Assembly: GCF_030159855.1 (NCBI RefSeq)
Contig: NZ_BSNG01000001.1
Coordinates: forward strand, 620,001 to 684,000
Length of the DNA stretch: 64,000 nt
DNA from: Devosia yakushimensis
GTDB taxonomy: Bacteria; Pseudomonadota; Alphaproteobacteria; Rhizobiales; Devosiaceae
Direction: 5' to 3'
Shown: positions 24,667 to 32,603 of the stretch, one piece after another
Position numbering within the stretch: position 1 is the first letter of the stretch
Layout: each line of letters begins with the position of its first letter
Program-made: the position numbers and the translations under genes
The notes under the pieces: model-generated
The model's database searches: none
The model's input: the letters and a program-made list of their open reading frames with translations, nothing else
What the model was told of the DNA's origin: nothing

Positions 24667-24810
24667 GGCGCAGTTATCTTCCATGTGCCGCTGCGGAACA
24701 AACGCTCAATCGGAAGGTCAGCCATGCGTGAGGGGGTAGAGGGGCCCTGATCTAATCCCCTCAAGGGAGAGGAAGATGGATCCCCGGCATCCCGGCCGGT
24801 TCTGCCACAA

Positions 24811-24838
24811 CGTCATTCCCGCCTGCGCGGGAATGACG
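24811..24838. repeat. Single CGTCATTCCCGC palindrome
   Basis: CGTCATTCCCGC (24811-24822) and GCGGGAATGACG (24827-24838) are perfect complements around CTGC. This is one solitary unit of the repeat that elsewhere occurs as inverted pairs. It lies between short RNA D and the terminator of RNA A. Confidence 0.85.
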
Positions 24839-24879
24839 CCGAGCTCTGACGATGCCGCTTGGCCCACGTACCTCAAAAC

Positions 24880-25075
24880 AAAAAAAGGGCCCCATCCGAA
24901 GATGGGGCCTGATGATAGGGCCGAAGCCAAATCGTAAGTAATGGTCCGGTGCAAGGGAGGAGGATATGCACCAAACCGGTTGGACCCAAGCCGAGGGAGG
25001 AGGATACGGCTTTGATCCGGTGTCGCCTTAACGCGGGTCCGAGGGAGGAGGATACGGAGCGGCGTCCCAGCGACG
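24880..25075 (-). ncRNA. Small RNA A with three CCUCCUCCC hairpin loops
   Basis: The minus strand encodes three successive hairpins whose loops each carry CCUCCUCCC (plus-strand GGGAGGAGG at 25043-25051, 24995-25003 and 24955-24963). The stems differ in sequence but each pairs well: UCCG/CGGA, AAGCCG/CGGCUU and GGUGCA/UGCACC. A GGCUUCGGCC mini-hairpin and a 9-bp terminator with UUCG loop and seven U residues (24880-24909) follow. This matches the Rhizobiales RNA family called cuckoo, defined as two to four hairpins with a CCUCCUCCC loop. The loop sequence is an anti-Shine-Dalgarno, so binding to ribosome binding sites is the likely action. The start is inferred from the promoter at 25082-25110. 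Confidence 0.87.
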
Positions 25076-25081
25076 AGTACA

Positions 25082-25136
25082 CATATAGATTTTGACCGTT
25101 CGGTCAGCAATACATGTCTAAACATGTCAGCCATGC
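25082..25136 (-). promoter_or_regulatory. Promoter of small RNA A with upstream element
   Basis: -35 TTGCTG (25105-25110), 17-bp spacer, -10 TATATG (25082-25087). Eleven bp above the -35 lies GCATGGCTGACATGT (25122-25136), shared with the other copies. The spacer contains the perfect palindrome TGACCGTTCGGTCA (25093-25106), typical of TetR-family operators and found only in this copy. Confidence 0.7.
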
Positions 25137-25214
25137 AATAGGCACTGCGACAAGTTGTCCATTCTTTGTGCAGCAGAGCAATGCGGCCTTGCTGCATAGG
25201 TTCCACACGGCGCG

Positions 25215-25403
25215 AAAAAAAAGGGCCCCATCCGAGGATGGGGCCGATGACTGGGCCGAAGCCAAATCGAAAGTGGGGTAGAGGCAAGGGAGGAGGATAT
25301 GCGCTCTACCGTTGAACCCTGGCCGAGGGAGGAGGATACGGCCCTGGTTCGGTGTCGCGATACGGGGTCCGAGGGAGGAGGATTCGGAGCGCGTCTCAGC
25401 GAC
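25215..25403 (-). ncRNA. Small RNA B with three CCUCCUCCC hairpin loops
   Basis: This is the second tandem copy. Plus-strand GGGAGGAGG occurs at 25373-25381, 25327-25335 and 25288-25296, each in the loop of a hairpin: UCCG/CGGA, GGCCG/CGGCC, and a long GGUAGAG/CUCUACC stem (25277-25283 with 25304-25310). The linker to the terminator (GGCUUCGGCC mini-hairpin) matches copy A. The terminator stem at 25224-25245 has eight U residues (25215-25222) and differs from copy A only in the loop (CUCG instead of UUCG). The stems covary between copies while the loops are invariant, which supports selection on structure and loop. Confidence 0.87.
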
Positions 25404-25409
25404 ACCTTC

Positions 25410-25464
25410 TATATGAACTCTACTGAACTAGTCGGCAATACGGAAAGCTACATGCCAGCCATGC
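25410..25464 (-). promoter_or_regulatory. Promoter of small RNA B with upstream element
   Basis: -35 TTGCCG (25433-25438), 17-bp spacer, -10 CATATA (25410-25415). The upstream element GCATGGCTGGCATGT (25450-25464) differs from copy A at one base and has the same 11-bp distance to the -35. Confidence 0.7.
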
Positions 25465-25494
25465 ATAAACGCGCGGGCAAATGTCTGGGGCTTA

Positions 25495-25606
25495 AAACAA
25501 AAGTGGCCTCGCTCGAGGGGAGAGCGAAGCCACAAGGGAGCGGGACAAAATCCCGCCAGGAGGGAACGCAGCAGCGCGCAAGGGAGGAGGGAAGCGCCGC
25601 TGTGAT
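25495..25606 (-). ncRNA. Small RNA C, divergent copy with one full CCUCCUCCC loop
   Basis: The third tandem copy is shorter, about 112 nt. One hairpin presents CCUCCUCCC in its loop (plus-strand 25582-25590, stems built on AGCGGCGC and GCGCGCUGCU). A second region has only a partial CCCUCCU motif beside a clean GCGGGA/UCCCGC stem. The terminator is a 12-bp stem (25503-25514 with 25522-25533, two wobble pairs) with loop UCCCCUC and a U-rich tail. It shares promoter layout with copies A and B but little sequence, so it may be a specialised or decaying member. Confidence 0.78.
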
Positions 25607-25612
25607 GACGCT

Positions 25613-25667
25613 CATATAAGAGGCGGCACCGCGCTCAACAATTAGGCAGGCTACATGTCAGCCATGC
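25613..25667 (-). promoter_or_regulatory. Promoter of small RNA C with upstream element
   Basis: -35 TTGTTG (25636-25641), 17-bp spacer, -10 TATATG (25613-25618). The upstream element GCATGGCTGACATGT (25653-25667) is identical to that of copy A and has the same 11-bp spacing. Confidence 0.7.
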
Positions 25668-25753
25668 ATGGCGAGCATGTGAGGCCGAAAATCGTAATGA
25701 AATCAAGAATAGCTGTAACAAGCGGTACGGTATGTCGCAGGCAGAGCAGCGAC

Positions 25754-25775
25754 AAAACTGCCTGAAAAACGGCAG
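25754..25775 (-). terminator. Intrinsic terminator of the HAD-S26-VOC operon
   Basis: Read on the minus strand, CTGCC and GGCAG (25758-25762 with 25771-25775) pair around an 8-nt loop and are followed by TTTT. It lies 6 bp beyond the HAD gene stop. Confidence 0.7.
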
Positions 25776-25781
25776 GTTATC

Positions 25782-26492
25782 TCAGCCATGGCTGGCCTCG
25801 AAGGCGGCAATGGCTGCGGGAAGCTCCCCAATATGCTCAATTTTTGCATAGCGCGATTCTCCCACGGGCTCCTCGGCATGCTCATAGGACCAGGTCAGCG
25901 CATGGGGCGCATAGACCGCGAAACCACCGGCCGCCAAGGCGGGCAAAATATCGGAACGGAGCGAATTGCCCACCATGAGGGTTCGTTCCGGCCCATCGCA
26001 ATGGCGCTCGAAAATACTGCTATAGGTGGCCGGATTCTTGTCGGTGACGATTTCGACGGCGGCGAAATAATCGGCCAGGCCGGACGCGGCGAGCTTGCGT
26101 TCCTGATCGAAGGCATCGCCCTTGGTGATGACGATCATGCGATGCGTATCCTGCAACTGGCTCAGCACCTGGTCGACATAGGGCAGGGTTTCGACCGGAT
26201 AGGTCAGCAATTCGCGCCCGGCGGCGAGGATTTCGGCGATGACCGTGCCAGGCACGCGATGGTCGGTTACCTCCAGCGCGGTTTCAACCATGGAGAGGGT
26301 AAAACCCTTCATGCCGAAGCCGTAATATTGCAGATTGGCCGTGACGGCCTTGATCAGGCGCGCATTGAGATCGGGCGCGTCGGTATAGTCCTTGAGCAGG
26401 TCGGCGAAGCGCTGCTCGGTCAGCCGGAAGAAGTGTTCGTTCTGCCAGAGCGTGTCATCGGCATCGAAGGCGATCGTGGTGATCAGGGGCAT
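25782..26492 (-). CDS. HAD-family hydrolase
   Basis: This 236-aa haloacid dehalogenase-superfamily hydrolase has motif I FDADDTLW (residues 8-15, with both catalytic Asp), motif II in MIVITKG, the conserved Lys in KLAASGLADYF/TDKNPATY, and motif IV in LMVGNSLRSDILPALAAG. A helical cap lies between motifs I and II. The likely reaction is phosphate-ester hydrolysis in the cytoplasm. The ATG at 26492 is 1 nt after the S26-like gene stop, with GAGG upstream. A terminator follows at 25754-25775. Confidence 0.88.
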   Translation of the reverse strand: MPLITTIAFDADDTLWQNEHFFRLTEQRFADLLKDYTDAPDLNARLIKAVTANLQYYGFGMKGFTLSMVETALEVTDHRVPGTVIAEILAAGRELLTYPVETLPYVDQVLSQLQDTHRMIVITKGDAFDQERKLAASGLADYFAAVEIVTDKNPATYSSIFERHCDGPERTLMVGNSLRSDILPALAAGGFAVYAPHALTWSYEHAEEPVGESRYAKIEHIGELPAAIAAFEASHG

Positions 26493-26493
26493 G

Positions 26494-27147
26494 CTATCTT
26501 GCCTCGGGAAATCCGGCCAGACGGTCTGCCCCTGTGCCGAGATGGGCGCTGACGACGACGTTCTGGACCATGCCCAGTATGGCGCTGACGGCGACCGCGC
26601 CGTGCTGGGGCAGGCGGCTATCCACCGCATTGTCGCGATTGTCGGCCATGATAAAGACGCTGCCCTTGGGCACGCGCTGGGCGGGCATGGTGTCGACCAT
26701 GCTGTCCGGCAGGCTGTCGATGATGGCGTAACTCCTGCCGTCCGGCATTGTTTCGCGCAGAAATGTGCAGGTGGCATCGGGCTGCAGGAAGTCCGGGCAG
26801 CCATCCTCTATCGCATCGGCAAGCGGGGTCTGCGGCAGGGCGGTGCCGTCGATAAAGATCTGGCCGTGGCGCAATTCCACGCTCTCCCCGGCAAAGGCGA
26901 TGACCCGGCCAAGCCAGGATTGATCGTCCATCGTATAGACCACGATATCGCCGCGCTGAGGCGGGGCGGTCAGCGGAACGGCCAGGATCACCTCGCCCGC
27001 TTGCAGTGTGGGCATCATCGAGGTCGAGGGGATGTTGAACAGCGGCATGGCCGCGGCGGGTTGCAGGCTGGCCGCAAGGCCCAGCGCCAGCGCGACCACT
27101 CGTGGGCCTTGCCGTCGAGACGATTGTGGTGATGAGATTTGCCTCAT
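26494..27147 (-). CDS. Signal peptidase I-like (S26) protein lacking the catalytic Lys
   Basis: This 217-aa protein has one N-terminal hydrophobic segment (about residues 16-34) and an S26 fold. Box B is NIPSTSMMPTL with the catalytic Ser at 43, box C is RGDIVVY, and box E is MADNRDNAVDSR near 168-179. In box D, where peptidases have Lys-Arg, the sequence reads SWLGRVIAFAGESV, so the general-base Lys is replaced by Gly80. It may be inactive, use another base or have a binding role. It overlaps the VOC gene by ATGA (27144-27147) and precedes the HAD gene, forming a three-gene operon. Confidence 0.8.
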   Translation of the reverse strand: MRQISSPQSSRRQGPRVVALALGLAASLQPAAAMPLFNIPSTSMMPTLQAGEVILAVPLTAPPQRGDIVVYTMDDQSWLGRVIAFAGESVELRHGQIFIDGTALPQTPLADAIEDGCPDFLQPDATCTFLRETMPDGRSYAIIDSLPDSMVDTMPAQRVPKGSVFIMADNRDNAVDSRLPQHGAVAVSAILGMVQNVVVSAHLGTGADRLAGFPEAR

Positions 27148-27512
27148 CGGAGCGATTGAACCGCGATGCGGTTGCCCTCGCTATCGGCAATTTCGGCGAC
27201 AAACCCGTTTTCACCGACCGGCGTCTTTGGAAACAGTATCTCGCTTCCCTGCGCGACGGCCCTGGCAAGAATATCGTCAATATCGGCGACGCTGAGATAG
27301 ATAATGGCTCCGTCCCGGGTGGGAACGTAAACCTCGCCCTGGGCGAGCGCTCCGCTGGCGCCGTCCTTGCCTGCTTCGAAAGGGAAGTAGGCCATTTTGT
27401 TGTCGTGGATGGTGACGACCTCGCCGAAGGTCACGTCGAAAACGGCGCTGTAGAAACGCATCGCCCGTTCGAGGTCAGTGACCGGAATTTCGACATGGGC
27501 AATCAGGTTCAC
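27144..27512 (-). CDS. VOC-family (glyoxalase/bleomycin-resistance fold) protein
   Basis: This 122-aa single-module vicinal oxygen chelate protein has HVEIPVTDLERAMRFYSAVFDV at residues 6-27 (first metal ligand His6), YLSVADIDDILARAVAQGSEILFPK in the second half, and FVAEIADSEGNRIAVQS at the end with the usual Glu ligand. The exact reaction (glyoxalase, dioxygenase or binding) cannot be decided. It is the first gene of the operon with the S26-like and HAD genes. Confidence 0.85.
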   Translation of the reverse strand: MNLIAHVEIPVTDLERAMRFYSAVFDVTFGEVVTIHDNKMAYFPFEAGKDGASGALAQGEVYVPTRDGAIIYLSVADIDDILARAVAQGSEILFPKTPVGENGFVAEIADSEGNRIAVQSLR

Positions 27513-27547
27513 GCAACGCCCCTATGAGAATGTGGACGGCGAGCGAG

Positions 27548-28441
27548 CTAGAAGCTCCACTCGCGGGCCTTGCCGACCAGGAAGTCGCGGAACACGCCGA
27601 CGCGCTTGGAATTCTTGAGGGCAGGGGGATAGACGAAATAGGCCTCGTAGGCCGGCAGCTCTATTTCGGGCAGCACCTGGACCAGACCGTCTTCCTTTTC
27701 CGTCACGTAATCGGGCAGCATGGCGATGCCGATGCCGGCGCGGCAGGCCTGCAGCATGCCATAGATCGAATTGACCTTGAGCGTGGCGCGGCGGGGGCTC
27801 GAATCGGAGCGCCCCATGCGTTCGAGGAAGTTGATGTCGCCCAGATAGGAGGGCACCGGCTCGCCGAAGCTGATGATGCGGTGGTCTTCGAGATTATCGA
27901 CCGTGGCGGGCATGCCCACTTCATCGACATAGCTATTGGCGGCGTAGAAGTGGTTATGCACCGTGAACAGCTTGCGCTGGATCATCTCGGACTGGTTGGG
28001 CCGGTGCAGGCGGATGGCCACGTCGGCCTCGCGCATGGCCAGGTCGAGCTCGGCGTCATTGAGGCGGATTTCGAGCTGGATCAGCGGATAGAGTTTCAGA
28101 AATTCATCGAGGCGCGAACTGAGCCAGGTCGAGCCGATACCCACCGTGGTCGTGACGATCAGCGGGCCGGTCGGGACGTCCTGGCTTTCGGACATTTGGG
28201 TTTCGACCTGCTGCAGCTCCCAGTGCATGCGGTGGGCGGTGCGGAACAATTGTTCGCCCACTTCGGTCAACACCAGCCCGCGCGCGTGGCGGATGAAGAG
28301 CTTGAGGCCGAGATCATCCTCCAGCGCCGAGATCTGGCGGCTGACGGCCGATTGGCTCATGCCGAGCTTTTCAGCGGCATGTGTGAAGCTGCCCGACTCG
28401 GCGGCGGTGTGGAAAATCCGGAGCTTGTCCCAGTCGAGCAT
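27548..28441 (-). CDS. lsrB: LysR-type regulator of the LsrB/VtlR group
   Basis: This 297-aa LysR-family regulator starts MLDWDKLRIFHTAAESGSF and has the helix-turn-helix THAAEKLGMSQSAVSRQISALE (about residues 20-41), followed by the usual linker helix and effector domain. The N-terminus and its place directly downstream of trxB match LsrB of Sinorhizobium and VtlR of Brucella, which control envelope, redox and host-interaction genes including AbcR small RNAs. The trxB gene is 36 bp upstream on the same strand. Assignment to the orthologous group relies on recalled sequence similarity and synteny. Confidence 0.82.
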   Translation of the reverse strand: MLDWDKLRIFHTAAESGSFTHAAEKLGMSQSAVSRQISALEDDLGLKLFIRHARGLVLTEVGEQLFRTAHRMHWELQQVETQMSESQDVPTGPLIVTTTVGIGSTWLSSRLDEFLKLYPLIQLEIRLNDAELDLAMREADVAIRLHRPNQSEMIQRKLFTVHNHFYAANSYVDEVGMPATVDNLEDHRIISFGEPVPSYLGDINFLERMGRSDSSPRRATLKVNSIYGMLQACRAGIGIAMLPDYVTEKEDGLVQVLPEIELPAYEAYFVYPPALKNSKRVGVFRDFLVGKAREWSF

Positions 28442-28477
28442 TTCTTGTGACGCTTTCTATTTGGGTCGTCGGTCAGT

Positions 28478-29428
<951 letters not shown>

Positions 29429-29596
29429 CGCAACGCTCTCCAACAAATGCGAGTAACCCTCGGCCCTAAGTTAAGGGGCGAAGGTGTACTCTTTCAAGGC
29501 TAAGTCGTTTTTGTGGCGCTCGTGACTGTGGAACGAACGAAAATGTCACAGCCTGCCTAGGGCAAATGCCCAAGAAATGGGCGCCAGAACCGCCGT

Positions 29597-29714
29597 CATT
29601 CATCTGATGCCGTCTGCAAATGGCGTTTTCTGCGCTTCCGGTCCTCACGTACCCAAAGGTACGCTCCGGTCCGGTTCTCGAAAACACCATTTTCGATTCG
29701 GCCTGAGATGAATG
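29597..29714. repeat. Long symmetric palindrome between greA and trxB
   Basis: This 118-nt element has outer arms CATTCATCT (29597-29605) and AGATGAATG (29706-29714), intermediate partially paired arms (ATGG-GTTTTC with GAAAAC-CCAT) and an apex GTACC-CAAA-GGTAC (29649-29662). Outer arms and apex share the same centre (29655.5), so it is one large imperfect hairpin. It begins 13 bp after the greA stop on the minus strand and accounts for most of the 299-bp gap before trxB. The apex (CTCACGTACC...GGTACGCTCC) resembles a hairpin motif that I recall as widespread in proteobacterial intergenic DNA. Confidence 0.8.
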
Positions 29715-29727
29715 CTGATCGGTCCTG

Positions 29728-30201
29728 TTAGATGTACCGAATCCGGACGATCTCGTAGCTGCGGGCCCCACCGGGCGCCGAAACTTCGAACGAATCACCT
29801 TCGCCCTTGCCGATCATGGCGCGGGCAATGGGGGAAGAAATCGAGATTCGGCCGCCCGAGGCATCGGCCTCCGGATCGCCCACGACCTGATAGGTCTTTT
29901 CCTCTTCGGTATCCTCGTCGAGGAATGTCACGGTGGCGCCGAATTTGACGCTGGCGCCCGACAGCTTGCTGACATCGATGATGTCGGCGAGGGCCAGAAT
30001 CGATTCCAGTTCCTGGATGCGGCCTTCATTGAGGCTCTGCTGTTCCTTGGCGGCCGAATATTCGGCGTTTTCAGACAGGTCCCCATGGGCGCGTGCTTCA
30101 GCGATCGCGTCGATAATCCGACGGCGTTCGGTTGCGGTGCGGTGCTCATATTCGGCGGTCAGGGTTTTGTGGCCACCGACCGTCATCGGGATCTTGTCCA
30201 T
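29728..30201 (-). CDS. greA: Transcription elongation factor GreA
   Basis: This 157-aa protein rescues backtracked RNA polymerase by stimulating transcript cleavage. The N-terminal antiparallel coiled coil contains the conserved acidic tip ARAHGDLSENAEYSAAKEQQ (about residues 36-55, with the functional Asp and Glu), and the C-terminal FKBP-like domain has VVGDPEADASGGRISISSPIARAMIGKGEGD. Length and motifs are standard. In relatives it is usually next to carB; here about 9.5 kb of other genes intervene. Confidence 0.96.
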   Translation of the reverse strand: MDKIPMTVGGHKTLTAEYEHRTATERRRIIDAIAEARAHGDLSENAEYSAAKEQQSLNEGRIQELESILALADIIDVSKLSGASVKFGATVTFLDEDTEEEKTYQVVGDPEADASGGRISISSPIARAMIGKGEGDSFEVSAPGGARSYEIVRIRYI

Positions 30202-30400
30202 TCGTCGCCTCCATTCGGCACGGCAAAAACGTCAAACTCCCCAGCCAAACCCGGCGTGTGCATCACGATAAGTTTTTGGGGGAGATAGGTTCAACTTGCC
30301 CGCCTGCCGCGTTCCGGTCAAGCGGGGGTGCATCATGAAGATGGTTATCTCCACATACCCATTCAAGATTTGCCAGTGTTCCCACCGAAAGGCCCCCAGC

Positions 30401-31558
30401 ATGATCCGTGTGTACCCGTTTTGCTTCGCAACTCTTTCCGGCGCCGCGTTCGCCGCTCTTCTGGCTTCCCCTGCCGTGGCGCAGACCATCGATACCAGCG
30501 CCGGGCGCCTCACGGCCAATGTGATTGCCGAGGGGCTGGATCATCCCTGGGCGCTGGGCTTTCTGCCCGATGGCCGCATGCTGGTCACCGAGCGCAGCGG
30601 GCAATTGCGCGTGGTAGGGCAGGATGGAGCGGTGGGAGCGCCGATCGAAGGAGTGCCCCGTGTCGTAGCGCGGGGGCAGGGCGGGTTGCTCGATCTGGCG
30701 CTGGCGCCCGACTTTGCCAGTAGCGGGCGGATTTACCTGAGCTTTTCCGAGGCGGCTGAGGATGCCGGGCTGCGCGGCGGGCAGGGTACGGCGGTGCTTT
30801 CGGCCAAGCTGACCCTGGATGGGGATAGCGGGGCGCTCAGCGAGCAGAATGTCATTTTCCGCATGAACAATTTCACCGGCACCGACCGCCATTATGGGTC
30901 ACGCATCGTTATCGGCAATGACGGCAATCTGTTCGTCACGCTGGGCGAGCGGGGCGAGGCCGATCGTGCGCAAGATATGGCCGATCTGGCGGGTGCGGTG
31001 GTGCGTATTGCGCCCGATGGCTCCGTGCCCGAGGGCAATCCCCAGGTCGAGGGCTGGGCGGCGGAATTGTGGAGCAAGGGGCACCGCAATCCGCAGGGGG
31101 CGACGTTGCGCGAGAGCGATGGCGCGCTGTTCACCGTCGAGCATGGTGCGCGCGGGGGCGACGAGGTCAACATGCCGCGCGCCGGCGGCAATTATGGCTG
31201 GCCGGTCATTACCTATGGCGTGGACTATTCCGGCGCCTCGATTGGTGAAGGCACCGAGAAAGAGGGGCTGGAGCAGCCGCTGCATTTTTGGGACCCCTCC
31301 ATTTCGCCGTCGGGCCTCGATTTTTATGAAGGCGCGCTGATCGAAGGCTGGCAGGGCGATCTGATTGCCGGCGGGCTGAGCGGCAATGTCATGGTACGGC
31401 TCGACATGGAAGGCGATGCCGTGGTGGGCGAGGAGCGGCTGTTCGAAGGCCAGCTGGGCCGCATCCGCGATGTGCGAGTGGGGCCGGATGGCGCCATCTA
31501 TGCGTTGACTGATGCCGGCAATGGCCGGCTGATCCGGGTTGCGCCGGAAGGGGTGTGA
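30401..31558 (+). CDS. PQQ-dependent sugar dehydrogenase (soluble aldose dehydrogenase type)
   Basis: This 385-aa periplasmic protein has a signal peptide (AAFAALLASPAVAQ, cleavage near residue 28) and the six-bladed propeller of the Gdh/YliI family: GLDHPWALGFLPDGRMLVTERSG near 43-65, GGLLDLALAPDFASSGRIYLSF, HYGSRIVIGNDGNLFVTLGER, SKGHRNPQGATL and ENVNMPRAGGNYGWP-like DEVNMPRAGGNYGWP. It should oxidise aldose sugars with pyrroloquinoline quinone and pass electrons to the respiratory chain. The ATG at 30401 gives a clean signal peptide; an upstream ATG at 30335 would not. Confidence 0.9.
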   Translation: MIRVYPFCFATLSGAAFAALLASPAVAQTIDTSAGRLTANVIAEGLDHPWALGFLPDGRMLVTERSGQLRVVGQDGAVGAPIEGVPRVVARGQGGLLDLALAPDFASSGRIYLSFSEAAEDAGLRGGQGTAVLSAKLTLDGDSGALSEQNVIFRMNNFTGTDRHYGSRIVIGNDGNLFVTLGERGEADRAQDMADLAGAVVRIAPDGSVPEGNPQVEGWAAELWSKGHRNPQGATLRESDGALFTVEHGARGGDEVNMPRAGGNYGWPVITYGVDYSGASIGEGTEKEGLEQPLHFWDPSISPSGLDFYEGALIEGWQGDLIAGGLSGNVMVRLDMEGDAVVGEERLFEGQLGRIRDVRVGPDGAIYALTDAGNGRLIRVAPEGV

Positions 31559-32220
31559 GGAGAGGGCCTATGAGGAGCTAGGACGCTCCACACGGCGTCC
31601 TGCCATCGCGTCATTCCCGCGCAGGCGGGAATCCACTCTTGATCTGCACGGGTCGATTTCAGAATGGATTCCCGCCTGCGCGGGAATGACGCGGTTGGTG
31701 CTTGAGCGGTTGGTGCTTAGAACACGCTCCCCCACCCACAGTCGCTTCCCTCGGGCTTGACCCGAGGGTCACTCTCAACAGGGCACAAGCGGCGAATGAT
31801 CCTCGGGTCAAGCCCGAGGAAGGCGGCGGTGGGCAGGGGGGCGAAGGGGCTCGGGCAAAGTATGTGGGTGCCCAACCATCCCATCGTGTATGCGCCCTCA
31901 TCCCGCCCCGCCCCCGATGTCATTCCGGCGCAGGCCGGAATCCATTCTGAAGGCCATCCACTCCATCCCGCACGCGGTCAGAGCACAGCATGGATTCCGG
32001 CCTGCGCCGGAATGACCCGGTGGTTGGTTGAGTGCTCCGCGCATCCCAAGATGCTCCAACCTCCCCACCGCCACAGTGATATTGGGCCTGTTTTTCGAGC
32101 AAAAGCCGCGATAGGTTTGGTTTTGTAGGCACCGCCCTGCTGATCCAAAATGATGGAGTGCATCACCTCAGCCGGCACCGACTGGCGGGTGATCGCGACT
32201 TCGCTAGCAGAGGCACTGCC
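31559..32220. repeat. Cluster of three inverted-pair repeats
   Basis: This 662-bp gap is nearly all repeats. First comes a CGTCATTCCCGC pair with perfect 28-bp arms (31608-31635 and 31665-31692). Next is a CCTCGGGCTTGACCCGAGG pair (31745-31771 and 31797-31825, imperfect). Last is a GTCATTCCGGCGCAGG pair with perfect 27-bp arms (31919-31945 and 31990-32016). The remaining 200 bp before the VOC gene shows no ORF with a ribosome binding site; its lower GC suggests promoter or acquired sequence. Confidence 0.85.
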
Positions 32221-32598
32221 ATGACTGTTATCGCCCCTCACACTGTCCGGTTCGGACGAATTGCCGCGATGCTGCCCGTCAGCGATATGAACCGGGCCCT
32301 GGCCTTTTACGCCGGGGCTCTGGGTTTTGAGAAAACCTTCGAGAACGGAAACCCTGTCGGGTTCATGATCCTCAAGCGCGATCAGGGCGAGTTGCACCTG
32401 ACGCTCCAGCCGGGTCACAAGGCCGCTAACTTCAACATCGCGCATCTGATGGTGGATGATGCCGACGCACTGCACGCCATTTGCGTTCAGTATGGGGCCA
32501 GGATCATCAAGAGACTGCAGGACAAGGATTATGGTCTGCGCGCATTCGTCTTCGAGGACCCGGACGGAAATCGCATCGATGTCGGCCAGGTGATCTAG
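32221..32598 (+). CDS. VOC-family protein (bleomycin-resistance-like)
   Basis: This 125-aa single-module vicinal oxygen chelate protein has IAAMLPVSDMNRALAFYAGALGFEKTF in the first half and AFVFEDPDGNRIDVGQVI at the C-terminus. The segment GELHLTLQPGHKAANFNIAHLMVDDADALHA contains the middle His ligands. The layout resembles binding-type members such as bleomycin-resistance proteins, but substrate and activity cannot be told. The ATG at 32221 is preceded by a poor ribosome binding site. Its codon use is less GC-rich than its neighbours. Confidence 0.8.
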   Translation: MTVIAPHTVRFGRIAAMLPVSDMNRALAFYAGALGFEKTFENGNPVGFMILKRDQGELHLTLQPGHKAANFNIAHLMVDDADALHAICVQYGARIIKRLQDKDYGLRAFVFEDPDGNRIDVGQVI

Positions 32599-32603
32599 CC
32601 AAC

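Noticed and set aside
24950..25390. Regular GGGAGGAGGAT repeats that could suggest a CRISPR array or tandem ribosome binding sites for small genes.
   Set aside because: The repeat unit is only 9-13 bp, spacers vary widely in length, and each copy sits in the loop of its own hairpin on the minus strand, ending in terminators. No open frame follows them in a consistent way.
29515..29730. A possible small protein gene in the greA-trxB gap.
   Set aside because: The frames there are created by the long palindrome, have no ribosome binding site, and give mirror-like Arg/Ser-rich peptides.
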